Shown here: positions 17,530 to 26,261 of the stretch, piece after piece
Position numbering within the stretch: position 1 is the first letter of the stretch
Layout of the letters: every line of letters starts with the position of its first letter
Assembly: GCF_017876775.1 (NCBI RefSeq)
Contig: NZ_JAGIOP010000002.1
Coordinates: forward strand, 2,232,001 to 2,296,000
Reading direction: 5' to 3'
Source of the DNA: Mycolicibacterium lutetiense
GTDB taxonomy: Bacteria; Actinomycetota; Actinomycetes; Mycobacteriales; Mycobacteriaceae
Length of the DNA: 64,000 bases
Notes under the pieces: generated by a model
What the model was told of the DNA's origin: nothing
The model's input: only the letters and a program-made list of their open reading frames with translations
The model's database searches: none
Translations under genes and position numbers: made by a program

Positions 17530-19543
17530 CGCCTTGGATTCTCTCGACAAGCTCGCAAACGAGACGTTTGCAGGGCGAGTCGTTCGGAAGGACCTCGTAC
17601 GCCAAGTCAAAGTTGGCTCGAACGTGCCTGTCTACGTGCTGGAGTTTCTGATCGGCAAATATGCCGCCACGGATGATCCCGCCGCCATCGCAGCGGGACT
17701 TGAGGTCGTGAACCAGACGCTTCGGGAGAACTTCATCCGTCCCGATGAGGCCGAACTGACCAAAGCACGCGTGAAACAACGCGGCCAGGTACGCCTCATC
17801 GACAAGGTGGACGTTCGCCTGGTCGCTAGCGAAGACAAGTTTTGGGCTCACCTTCAGAACTTCAATGACAAGTACGTACACATCGGCGAAGACCTCGTCT
17901 ACCGCTACGACCGACTCCTCCAGGGCGGCGCCTGGTCCCAACTCGACCTCATCTACGACGCCGAGGACGACGAAGACAAGAAGCGACCCTTCTACATCAA
18001 GTCACTTAAGCCTATTCAAGTCGCCGCATTCGACCGCGACGCATACCTCGATGGACGCCGACAGTTCAGCCGAGATAGTTGGCTTGACCTCGTGATGCGC
18101 ACGATTGGCCTGGAACCAAATGAGTACAGCAACCGAGGCAAGCTGCTTGCGTTGACGCGGCTCATTCCAATGGCTGAGCGCAATTACAACTTGATTGAGT
18201 TGGGGCCATGGGGCACGGGCAAGAGCTTTGTGTACCGAGAATCCAATCCAAACGCCATTCTAATATCCGGCGGAAAGGTCACTGTCGCGCAGCTTTTCAT
18301 CAACATGTCTAGCGGGCGCGTGGGCCTGCTGGGCACGTGGGACGTTGTCACGTTCGACGAGGTCGCAGGCCTGCAAATGTCCGACACTTCCGTCGTGAAC
18401 ATGTTGAAGGACTACATGGAGTCTGGGTCGTTTGCCCGCGGCAAGGAAGAGGTTCCTGCAGAGGCCTCGGTCGTCCTGATCGGCAATACGAGCAAGCCCC
18501 ATACCGACCTGGTGCGCACCGCTCACCTGTTCGCGGATCTTCCTCCGGCCATGATCGACCCTGCTTTCCTCGACCGGATTCACTTCTACCTTCCTGGCTG
18601 GGAGACCCCGAAGCTTGAGTCACGCTTATTTACCAACCACTTCGGATTCGTCTCCGACTATTTCGCAGAGGCGCTACGACAGCTACGCAAGGACAGCTTC
18701 GTACGTGCAATCGACGAAGAATTTGCTCTCGGTGCCAGCTTGTCAGCGCGAGACGAGAAAAGTGTGCGGAAGACCGTTTCAGGCCTGCTCAAAATCCTTC
18801 ACCCGCATGGCGAGTGGACGCGTGCTGAGCTGCGCGAGTACTTGGAGTTTGCGTTGGAGGGCCGGCGCCGCGTCAAGGAGCAACTCAAGAAGCTAGCGGC
18901 GCACGACTACGCCAAGACGGCCTTCAGCTACATCGAACGTGACACAGGACATGAGTATTGGGTTGACGTTCCTGAACAGCCAGACAAAACCGAAGACGCA
19001 CTGGATGCAGTGCCGCAAGCCAAGGCAGTCGCAGATGTCGAATCCGTTCAGCGCGAATCAGTCTCAGTGCTGATCGAGCAAGGAGAGGGTCGTCACATCG
19101 AGTTCAAACAGACGGGTCGGTTGAATAGTCATACCGGGCAAAGGGATCCTGTGCTTGAGCAGATGGTTGTGAAGGCAGTCGCAGGCTTCCTCAACTCAGC
19201 AGGCGGAACCCTTCTGGTCGGCGTCAAGGATGATGGTGAGATCACCGGAATCGAGGCGGATCTGCCAACGCTGGGGCGGAAGGCAAATCTTGATGGTTAT
19301 GCGCTTTGGTTAAGTAACCTGCTCGATAACAAGATGGGCCCCGCTGCAGTTGCCAATGCCGGGGTGTTCTTCGAGAGCTTTGGCGCAGCGACGGTTTGTC
19401 GGGTCGACGTCAAGGCTTCGTCTGCACCTGTTTTTGTCAAGGGGGTCAAAGGCGAAGCGGAACTGTTCGTTCGTCTCAACAACGCGACCCGCGGACTGAA
19501 TGTTGCCGAGGCGCTCGATTACGTGCGAACGCACTGGGGCTGA
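17516..19543 (+). CDS. brxL: BREX AAA+ protein BrxL, variant with C-terminal AlbA_2 (Schlafen) domain
   Basis: A 675-residue protein. The N-terminal domain and AAA+ core match BrxL: Walker A GPWGTGKS near residue 230, Walker B TFDEVAG near 278, sensor GNTSKPH near 323. The usual Lon-like protease domain is not recognisable. From about residue 524 the protein has EGRHIEFKQTG ... AGFLNSAGGTLLVGVKDDGEI, the signature of the AlbA_2/Schlafen nucleic-acid-binding domain. ATG 17516 sits directly on the GGAGG; in-frame TTG 17522 has better spacing and could be the true start. Last gene of the operon. Confidence 0.8.
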   Translation: MNLTSALDSLDKLANETFAGRVVRKDLVRQVKVGSNVPVYVLEFLIGKYAATDDPAAIAAGLEVVNQTLRENFIRPDEAELTKARVKQRGQVRLIDKVDVRLVASEDKFWAHLQNFNDKYVHIGEDLVYRYDRLLQGGAWSQLDLIYDAEDDEDKKRPFYIKSLKPIQVAAFDRDAYLDGRRQFSRDSWLDLVMRTIGLEPNEYSNRGKLLALTRLIPMAERNYNLIELGPWGTGKSFVYRESNPNAILISGGKVTVAQLFINMSSGRVGLLGTWDVVTFDEVAGLQMSDTSVVNMLKDYMESGSFARGKEEVPAEASVVLIGNTSKPHTDLVRTAHLFADLPPAMIDPAFLDRIHFYLPGWETPKLESRLFTNHFGFVSDYFAEALRQLRKDSFVRAIDEEFALGASLSARDEKSVRKTVSGLLKILHPHGEWTRAELREYLEFALEGRRRVKEQLKKLAAHDYAKTAFSYIERDTGHEYWVDVPEQPDKTEDALDAVPQAKAVADVESVQRESVSVLIEQGEGRHIEFKQTGRLNSHTGQRDPVLEQMVVKAVAGFLNSAGGTLLVGVKDDGEITGIEADLPTLGRKANLDGYALWLSNLLDNKMGPAAVANAGVFFESFGAATVCRVDVKASSAPVFVKGVKGEAELFVRLNNATRGLNVAEALDYVRTHWG

Positions 19544-19753
19544 GAGAGCCAGAGTTCGCGAACGCAGGCGAACCGCCCGAACGAGGCAGATACTCATCGC
19601 ATGGCGGCTACTTCTTAACGGTACCGGCGAGCGGAGATGCCGCTCGTTGAATATTCGACGGTGTGAATCGCTTGGTGTGTTCCCGGCTGAATCCGACCAA
19701 CGAGCCGATGCGCCGAGTTCGACTTGAGAGGGACCCATTTGGTGGTCCAGTCG

Positions 19754-20581
19754 CTATGCGGCTTGGGGTTGGTGGGTCGTGGTCCACTGTAAGGCGAACT
19801 CGGCTGGGCTGAGTTCGCCGTGGGCGGAGTGGGGCCGGTTGGCGTTGTAGTCGATCCTCCAATCCTCGATGATCACTCGGGCCTCTCGGAGCGAGTCGAA
19901 CCGCCAGGAGTTGAGCAGCTCATCGCGCAGGCGGCCATTAAACGATTCGATCCAGGCGTTCTGCCAGGGTGAGCCGGGATCGATGAACAGTGAGCCGGTG
20001 CCGTTGAACCGGCACCAATCGTTGACCGCGTGCGCCACGAATTCCGGGCCGTTGTCAAAGCGCACGTAGTGCGGTGGGCCATGCATCAGGGCCAGACGCT
20101 CGAGGACATCAACCACGCCGTCGGCGTCGATGGACCGATCGACTTCGATAGCGAGGGCCTCACGGGTGAACTCATCGATCACGTTGAGCATCTTCAACGT
20201 TCGCCCGTCGGCGGTGGTGTCGAACTGAAAGTCCATCGCCCAGATCACGTTCGGCCTAATCGGGCACATCGCACCGACCGCGGTCCCGATACCAGTGAGC
20301 CGTTTCTTCTTGCGGCGCTGCGGGACTCGCAGGCCTTCCTCGCGCCACAGCCGGCGGACGCGTTTGTTGTTGATGTCCCAACCAGCTTTGCGGGCTGCGA
20401 TCGCTGCTCGTCGCCAGCCCCAGCGGGGCCGGTCGATAGAGAATTTCCGCAGCCAGGCCCGCAGCTCGGCTTCCTCATCGCTGACCGGTGCCGGTTGCAA
20501 GCGCATCGTGGAGCGGTGAATGCCCACCACCGCACACGCGCGTCGCTCGGAGGCCCCGAACCGTTCGCGCAGCATCGCCAC
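19754..20581 (-). CDS. IS3-family transposase OrfB (DDE integrase domain)
   Basis: The catalytic subunit, with an HTH_21-like region followed by an rve integrase core: first Asp in IWAMDFQF, second in VRFDNGPEF, Glu in NAWIESFNG with the Arg/Lys seven residues on. The reading frame is open upstream to overlap orfA in the -1 frame, so the active enzyme is probably an OrfAB fusion made by frameshifting rather than a separate protein from ATG 20581. Intact. Confidence 0.9.
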   Translation of the reverse strand: MAMLRERFGASERRACAVVGIHRSTMRLQPAPVSDEEAELRAWLRKFSIDRPRWGWRRAAIAARKAGWDINNKRVRRLWREEGLRVPQRRKKKRLTGIGTAVGAMCPIRPNVIWAMDFQFDTTADGRTLKMLNVIDEFTREALAIEVDRSIDADGVVDVLERLALMHGPPHYVRFDNGPEFVAHAVNDWCRFNGTGSLFIDPGSPWQNAWIESFNGRLRDELLNSWRFDSLREARVIIEDWRIDYNANRPHSAHGELSPAEFALQWTTTHQPQAA

Positions 20582-20604
20582 GGCGCTGCGCTTGCGGTTC
20601 GGGG

Positions 20605-20892
20605 TCAGAAGTTTCCCGACGAGATCTCCTTGAGCATGTCGATGTCGAGGGCCTGGTTGGCGACCAGCTTCTTGAGCCGGGCGTTCTCGGCCTCAAGCTC
20701 TTTGAGGCGTTTGGCGTCGTTGGCCTTCATCCCGCCGTACTGGGCCACCCAGCGATGCCAGGTCGACTCGGTGACCTCCAGATGCCGGCACACCTCGGAC
20801 AGTTCCTGCCCCGTCCCGAGCAGCTTGTTGCCCTCGGCCAGCTTGCGGATGATCTGATCCGGCGTATGCCGCCGGCGCTTGTTCGCTGCCAT
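20605..20892 (-). CDS. IS3-family transposase OrfA (HTH and leucine zipper)
   Basis: A 95-residue HTH_Tnp_1 protein (RRHTPDQIIRKLAEG) ending in a coiled coil (LKELEAENARLKKLVANQA), which binds the element ends and dimerises. The start is ATG 20892; an upstream ATG at 20940 lies in the inverted repeat. The slippery heptamer GGGAAAC (20617-20611 on the - strand) is in the right phase four codons before its stop and would shift ribosomes into orfB. Confidence 0.88.
   Translation of the reverse strand: MAANKRRRHTPDQIIRKLAEGNKLLGTGQELSEVCRHLEVTESTWHRWVAQYGGMKANDAKRLKELEAENARLKKLVANQALDIDMLKEISSGNF
20611..20617 (-). promoter_or_regulatory. -1 ribosomal frameshift site GGGAAAC
   Basis: Read as G GGA AAC in the orfA frame, an ideal X-XXY-YYZ heptamer, with the orfA stop TGA three bases further on (20607-20605). 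A -1 slip gives the orfB frame exactly. This is the usual control of OrfAB production in the IS3 family. Confidence 0.75.
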
Positions 20893-21056
20893 GTCGTCGT
20901 CGATTCTTCCTGCCCAAACACTCGGGCAACAGAGTCGCACAACAACTGGACCACTACGAAGGGCTCACCTCAGACTGTCGGACAGATTTTTGTCACCCCA
21001 AAGATCGCCTTTTCGAGATTCTCGTGCGCACGCCGCGCGTGGTGACACTTGAGTGA

Positions 21057-22079
21057 TTAGTTAAATAGTTGTCGCCAACTTTCTGAGTCTCCCCATAGCG
21101 ACGAGTCAATCAGCGATGGCTGAATCGCCTGGCGCACACGGTCCTCCAGCTCCCCATCGAGGACGGCTCTACCAGCCATGGTTCCGACGCCGGCGACGAT
21201 ATCGGCGATCTGAATTCGCGGGTCATCGCGCGAGTCAGCCAGCACTATCGCTTCGATTGGCACTCTGATCGGGAAGTCCGGATGCGGGCTGTTTCCAGCA
21301 CGGATCAACAGGGAACATGCCTCATCGGTCAGCACCGACTGCCGGTCATGCACAAGCACGATCGCCGCCCCGGTGGCTTCGTGCCACACTCTGGCTGTCT
21401 GCATCAATGCGGGGATCAGTGGATCCAACATCCTCAGTCCTTCATCGTGCCTCGACCCTTCGGTGATGGCATAGGCCTCCAGCTCCGTGCGGCCTTCCCA
21501 TAGCCACTGCATTGCCGTCTCGACTCTCTTACGACGAGAAACCAGCCGTAGGTCGTCGATGGTTTTGAGCAGCTGTTCCAGCGTGGTTTTGGCCCCCTTA
21601 CGTTGGGTGCTCCGCACGAAAGAGACGAACTCGCCTAGGAGGTTGTTCCATGTCTCCATTCCATAAGCCCTTGGCCCCTCAGCGAAGAGATCGCGAGCCA
21701 TCTGGCGGGCGGCACCGGATTCATGCAGCTGAACTCCTTTGCGATAGGCGTCTTCTTCAATCACGAGGTCGACGACTTTGCAAACAGCCATGTATGCCTT
21801 ATCGGTGATCGAGACCTTCACTCGCCCGTGCAATGCTCCGCCAGGTTCGAATAGTCGCAGCGTCCTCCCAATGTGTTTCCCCTTCAAGAGGCGCTGCGAC
21901 TTCAATTCGGATCCACCAAAGCGGATGTCGCTCTGCAATGAAGCAATCAGCCGGCTCGCCTCGTCCAGGGAAAGGTCGGTGCTTCCGTGGGCAAAAACGC
22001 GGGAGGTGCCAGCCACCAGATTCTCGCCATCTGAGCCTGACTCGTCGCAGGCGATTTCGACTGACTCACCGCTGTTCAC
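21057..22079 (-). CDS. DUF3800-like protein (RNase H-like fold)
   Basis: A 340-residue protein. The start IACDESGSDGENLVAG, the HD in VLVHDRQSV and the C-terminal SRDDPRIQIADIVAG are the acidic motifs of the DUF3800 family, thought to adopt an RNase H-like fold. Its function is unknown. These genes often lie in mobile or defence regions, and this one stands alone between an IS3 element and a helicase. No partner gene is obvious. Confidence 0.6.
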   Translation of the reverse strand: MNSGESVEIACDESGSDGENLVAGTSRVFAHGSTDLSLDEASRLIASLQSDIRFGGSELKSQRLLKGKHIGRTLRLFEPGGALHGRVKVSITDKAYMAVCKVVDLVIEEDAYRKGVQLHESGAARQMARDLFAEGPRAYGMETWNNLLGEFVSFVRSTQRKGAKTTLEQLLKTIDDLRLVSRRKRVETAMQWLWEGRTELEAYAITEGSRHDEGLRMLDPLIPALMQTARVWHEATGAAIVLVHDRQSVLTDEACSLLIRAGNSPHPDFPIRVPIEAIVLADSRDDPRIQIADIVAGVGTMAGRAVLDGELEDRVRQAIQPSLIDSSLWGDSESWRQLFN

Positions 22080-22252
22080 CGTGCGATCCTAGTCATCAGC
22101 TTGACATTTATGTTCGACGCTATCGTTCGGCCGCACCTGCCCGGGTTCCCTTCGCCGCGCCTCACGGGACCGACACCTCCTGATTATGTCGGGGACACCA
22201 CATGAGCTGAGGCTGCCACGCCACTTTCCGTGAATCGCCCTGTATACAGGCC

Positions 22253-25200
22253 TCACGCCACCGCAGCCCGCGCCCCCAAGTACACCTCAGTAGGCATTGC
22301 CTGACGCAAATGCCACGTGATCGCCATCGGCCGGTCCCCTTCGTGCGAGACGTAGTCCGCCGGGCCCAAGAAGATGTACGGCGCGGCACCGAGCGCATTG
22401 GTCTTGGCCTCCCGCACGAACAGCAGAATGTGCGAGCCGTCGCGGCGGTGGTGGATGTAGCGCTGCCCGGTCGGCGACGCCGACGACGTGGTCGACTGCG
22501 ACTCCCAGTGGAACAAATCCGGGCTCAGCGCGAAGTCCCGGTACATGGTCGTGGGTGAGTAATCGTTGTCCGACTTCTTCAAGGTGATGAGGAATGCATC
22601 GGCATTGATCGACTCGCACCGCGCCACCCCTTCGCGCATGGTGGCCGGCGTCCGCTTGTCCGACACCCAGCCGAGCCCGGCGAGAACCTCCTCACGCGAG
22701 TAGGTGGCATGCAGCGCTAGTGGCACCTCAGCCAACTCCGGCGCCACATCGCCTAGCGCGTACGTGCTGCGGTGCGCCGCATCGAAGGCGATGTCGACGA
22801 CCTGACGCATCTCGTCAGCCACCGCCTCCCCACACAGCACATCGAGTCCCGCTGCGGCACTATCAAATCCGCCACCGTCTGGAAAGAGTGAGTAGAACAG
22901 CATTTCCGCCAACCGCTGCTCAATGACACTGCCGCCGGCCAGCAGTGCTCGATACGCTTCTGCGCGTCGTCGGTCATCCACATGCGCCAGTGCCTTCACC
23001 CGCTTGACCAATTCCGTCTCCCGCGGACCGGGTTCCTCCCCCAGCTTCCCCGCGTCGCGACAAAGCGTCGTCCACGACCGAACCGGCTGGGTACCCCGCA
23101 GAATGTCCTCGATGCCACGGCCCGACTCCTCCAGGTAGGACGCCAGCCGATCGTTGGGATGCGCCCGAATCTCAGACACCAGCGCCGCCTTCTTCGGCGA
23201 CACCTGCTGACGCACGTTCTCCAGCACCAGCTTCTGCGCGACCCCGTCGAGCACGATCTGGCTACCCGATGGCAGGAACGGAAACCCCTGCTCGATCTGC
23301 TTTTCCAGCTGTTTGCGCCCCAGCCCGGTCAACGCGCGGAACCGCTGGTCGAACCGGAACTCCCGGCGCTGGTGTCCGACAAAGTCCAGTGCAGTCAGCA
23401 CCGACTTGCCCGGGGCCAGCCGCAGCCCGCGACCCAACTGCTGTAGAAACACCGTCGTACTCTCGGTGGGCCGCAGGAACAGCACCGTATCGACCAGCGG
23501 AATGTCGAGGCCCTCGTTGAAGAGGTCGACCGTGAACAACACGTTGATCTCGCCGTTGCGTAACGCGGCGAGCGCGGCGCGCCGCTCAGCACTGTCGTCG
23601 AGGCCAACCACGGCTCGCGCCGGGATCCCCGCCGCCACAAACCGTTCGGCCATGTAGCGGGCGTGATCCACGCTCACGCAGAATCCCAACGCCCGCATGG
23701 CACCGACATCGGCAACCTTGTCGCGCAGCTGGTCGAGCACGATGCGGGTGCGCGCATCGTTGCCGGTGTACACCTCGCTCAGCTGGGCCAGGTCATAACC
23801 GCCGCGTTTCCACTGCAGCGTCTCCAGGTCGGTGCCGTCGTGGACGCCGAAGTAGTGGAACGGGCACAGCAGGTTCTGCTCGAGGGCATCCCACAACCGC
23901 AGCTCCGCGGCGACCCGTCCGCCAAAGAACGCCCGCACATCAATCCCATCGCCGCGTTCCGGGGTGGCGGTGAGCCCGAGCAGTTCTAGCGGCTCGATGT
24001 GGTCAAGCAGTCGGCGATAGGACGCCGCTTGCGCGTGGTGGAACTCATCGATCACCACGATGTCAAAATGCCCCGGCTCGATGGTGGAAAGCCGGTCCGC
24101 AGAAAGCGATTGGATGCTGGCGAAGACGTGGCGCCACCGGGCCGGTTGCTCCCCGTCGACCAATAGTTCGCCGAATGTCGCGTCAGTGAGCACCTCCTGA
24201 TACATCCGGCGAGCCTGGGCCAGAATCTCCTTGCGGTGCGCGACGAACAGCAGCGTCAGGTCACGACCGTGCACCTCGCGCACCAGCCGGCGATAGTCCA
24301 ACGCAGCGATCACCGTCTTACCGGTCCCGGTGGCCGCGACAATCAAATTGCGGTGCCGGTCATGCAGCACCCGTTCGGCGTCGAGTTGTTCGAGCAGCTC
24401 GGCTTGATAGGGCTTGGCGGTTACCTCCAACCCGGACAGCGTCACCGCCAGCGGGTCACGTTGCTTCTTCCCAGAAGCGATCTCCAATGCGCCGCGCAGC
24501 TTCTCACTGTCCTCGGACGGCCGATAGGGTTCGAATTCGCGGTTCTCCCAATAGGAGTCAAAGGTCGCACGGAACTTTTCCAGCAGGTGCGGGGTGGAGA
24601 TCGCCGACAGCCGCACATTCCATTCCAGTCCGTCGACGAGCGCGGCGTGCGACAGGTTGGACGAGCCGACGTAGGCGGTGTGAAAGCCGGTGTTGCGGCG
24701 CAGCAGCCATGCCTTGGCGTGCAGCCGGGTGCGGTCGGTCTCGTAGTTGACGCGGACCTCGGCGCCGAACTCGTCGACCAGAGCATCGAGCGCTCGCGCG
24801 TCAGTGGCGCCCAAGTATGTCGTGGTGATGACCCGCAGTGGCACCCCGCGCTCACGCAGCTCTGTCAGTTCCCGCTCCAGCAGCCGCAGGCCGTGCCACT
24901 TGACGAACGCGCACAACAGGTCGACATGGTCGGCGCTGGCAAGTTCGGTCCGTAGTTCCGCCGCCAGCGTCGGCTCATTGCGGGCGTTGGTCATCAGCGC
25001 CGCATCGGACAGCGGTGTGGCCGGGCGTGGAAGTGCCAGGGTTCCGAGGGTTTTCGCGCTGACCGCGTCGAGGCGCCGGATCTTGGCCGGGTCGTCCTGG
25101 TGCAGGCTCTCGGTGAGCGCGTCCGCGTCGCCGAGCACCGCCAGGATGCTGCGGAGCAGCTCGGCGCGTTCCTCGGCGCTACGTGCAGCACGTAATTGGC

Positions 25201-25348
25201 GCTCGATGAGCGGAGTGAGATGACGGGCGATCGTTCCTGCCTGCTCAGCTTCATCGACCGTGCTGAGCTCGGGCTGCAGGTCGGGTCGCTGCCTCAGGGC
25301 AGTGTTGAGCCGCTCGGTGAGCAGGGATTCGTACAGGCCGACGTCCAC
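22253..25348 (-). CDS. PLD-like and superfamily 2 helicase protein with DUF3427-type C-terminus
   Basis: About 1031 residues. An N-terminal phospholipase-D-like domain carries LHAKAWLL and GSSNLS (near residues 209-230), followed by a superfamily 2 helicase: AATGTGKT near 338, DEFHHA near 431, TATPERGDG, and the motif VI region QLGRGLRL. A large C-terminal part fits DUF3427. The architecture is common in bacteria and is suspected to act in DNA repair or phage restriction. Start chosen at GTG 25348, where the conserved protein begins; reading is open to 25594 but that part looks non-coding and no clear ribosome site precedes the GTG. Confidence 0.75.
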   Translation of the reverse strand: MDVGLYESLLTERLNTALRQRPDLQPELSTVDEAEQAGTIARHLTPLIERQLRAARSAEERAELLRSILAVLGDADALTESLHQDDPAKIRRLDAVSAKTLGTLALPRPATPLSDAALMTNARNEPTLAAELRTELASADHVDLLCAFVKWHGLRLLERELTELRERGVPLRVITTTYLGATDARALDALVDEFGAEVRVNYETDRTRLHAKAWLLRRNTGFHTAYVGSSNLSHAALVDGLEWNVRLSAISTPHLLEKFRATFDSYWENREFEPYRPSEDSEKLRGALEIASGKKQRDPLAVTLSGLEVTAKPYQAELLEQLDAERVLHDRHRNLIVAATGTGKTVIAALDYRRLVREVHGRDLTLLFVAHRKEILAQARRMYQEVLTDATFGELLVDGEQPARWRHVFASIQSLSADRLSTIEPGHFDIVVIDEFHHAQAASYRRLLDHIEPLELLGLTATPERGDGIDVRAFFGGRVAAELRLWDALEQNLLCPFHYFGVHDGTDLETLQWKRGGYDLAQLSEVYTGNDARTRIVLDQLRDKVADVGAMRALGFCVSVDHARYMAERFVAAGIPARAVVGLDDSAERRAALAALRNGEINVLFTVDLFNEGLDIPLVDTVLFLRPTESTTVFLQQLGRGLRLAPGKSVLTALDFVGHQRREFRFDQRFRALTGLGRKQLEKQIEQGFPFLPSGSQIVLDGVAQKLVLENVRQQVSPKKAALVSEIRAHPNDRLASYLEESGRGIEDILRGTQPVRSWTTLCRDAGKLGEEPGPRETELVKRVKALAHVDDRRRAEAYRALLAGGSVIEQRLAEMLFYSLFPDGGGFDSAAAGLDVLCGEAVADEMRQVVDIAFDAAHRSTYALGDVAPELAEVPLALHATYSREEVLAGLGWVSDKRTPATMREGVARCESINADAFLITLKKSDNDYSPTTMYRDFALSPDLFHWESQSTTSSASPTGQRYIHHRRDGSHILLFVREAKTNALGAAPYIFLGPADYVSHEGDRPMAITWHLRQAMPTEVYLGARAAVA

Positions 25349-25478
25349 GCGGGGAGGGTAGCGCGGTGTGGTGACACTGTCGGGGATGTTGCTGTTTCTT
25401 CCGAGCCGGCCGATCCCCACACTCCCAAGAAACCCGCGGGGAAGGCCACTACTCTGCGGTCGACCGCAGGTCGTAGCG

Positions 25479-26261
25479 CTATCTGAGATCGAACCGCCCG
25501 TCGCGGAACCGCTTTGGAGCCCGCGAGTCCACCAACTCCGTCCGATCCTCGGGATGCCGCCAGTAGTGCCGCACCAACCAGTACAGGGCCACACCGCGCG
25601 GCACGTATAAATTGAGGGCGCCGATTACCTTCTCGCTGCCATCGCGTAGGCACAGCACCACCGACCTGCCGGCCTTCTTGCCGTCCTTGGTCTCCGAATG
25701 ATCCTTGATGTCGACAATGTCATCCCATTCCACCGCCCTGGTTTTGATCACGTCGGCGATCTCAACCGTTGCCGGTGTGACTTTGAGGTACCCGACCCCT
25801 CCACGCCGTACCCAGGCGATCAAGCCGATGGCGGCCCACACGGCAAAAGCCACGAACAGCGCAGGCGAGAAGATCTGCATCCCCCGCGACATGGGAATAT
25901 CGATCGCGCCTCGCGGCACAAAGAAAGCGAGAAGCAGTGCCGATGGGCCCGCCACCGCGAATCCCGTCAGATACAGCATGCTGAATCGCTTATCCGGCCA
26001 CACGGTAAACCCTGTTGCGTCGCTGGACGTCCGCGTCTGCGTCTTGCCGGCTGCCGCCAGCAGCAGCGCAGCCATCATCAGGATGGGAAACGTGACGAAT
26101 CCGAAAGTCAAAACCGTCGTCAAGTAATTGCCGCGCAGTCCGGCAAGGATCCCGCGGATAATGAAATAGGCCACGCCCGCGAATACGGCTAGGGCCACCC
26201 AGAACACGCGCTTGCCAGCTTCTGCCCAGTTTTTTGGTTCGGGGAGATTCAGTTCGGGCAC
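25479..26261 (-). CDS. Membrane protein with four predicted transmembrane segments
   Basis: About 260 residues. Hydrophobic segments occur near residues 18-38, 48-72, 100-125 and 135-155, followed by a soluble C-terminal domain with strands resembling a PH-like fold (VGYLKVTPATVEIADVI). Start GTG 26261 overlaps the end of the upstream secretion-substrate gene by 13 bases, so the two are co-translated. It could be a membrane partner or immunity factor for that protein. No family name can be given. Confidence 0.6.
   Translation of the reverse strand: MPELNLPEPKNWAEAGKRVFWVALAVFAGVAYFIIRGILAGLRGNYLTTVLTFGFVTFPILMMAALLLAAAGKTQTRTSSDATGFTVWPDKRFSMLYLTGFAVAGPSALLLAFFVPRGAIDIPMSRGMQIFSPALFVAFAVWAAIGLIAWVRRGGVGYLKVTPATVEIADVIKTRAVEWDDIVDIKDHSETKDGKKAGRSVVLCLRDGSEKVIGALNLYVPRGVALYWLVRHYWRHPEDRTELVDSRAPKRFRDGRFDLR

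Larger units (their letters stand above)
19742..20953 (-). mobile_element. IS3-family insertion sequence
   Basis: About 1.2 kb with two genes (orfA, orfB) in the - direction. The ends share GTGGTCCAGT: 19742-19751 on the + strand and, inverted, 20944-20953, continuing with partial matches inward. A target duplication is not evident beside these ends, so the true borders may differ by a few bases. It lies 200 bp downstream of brxL, between the BREX operon and the DUF3800 gene, and does not break a recognisable gene. Confidence 0.75.

Noticed and set aside
19544..19741. Possible gene between brxL and the IS element
   Set aside because: Short frames only, no ribosome site; nothing recognised.
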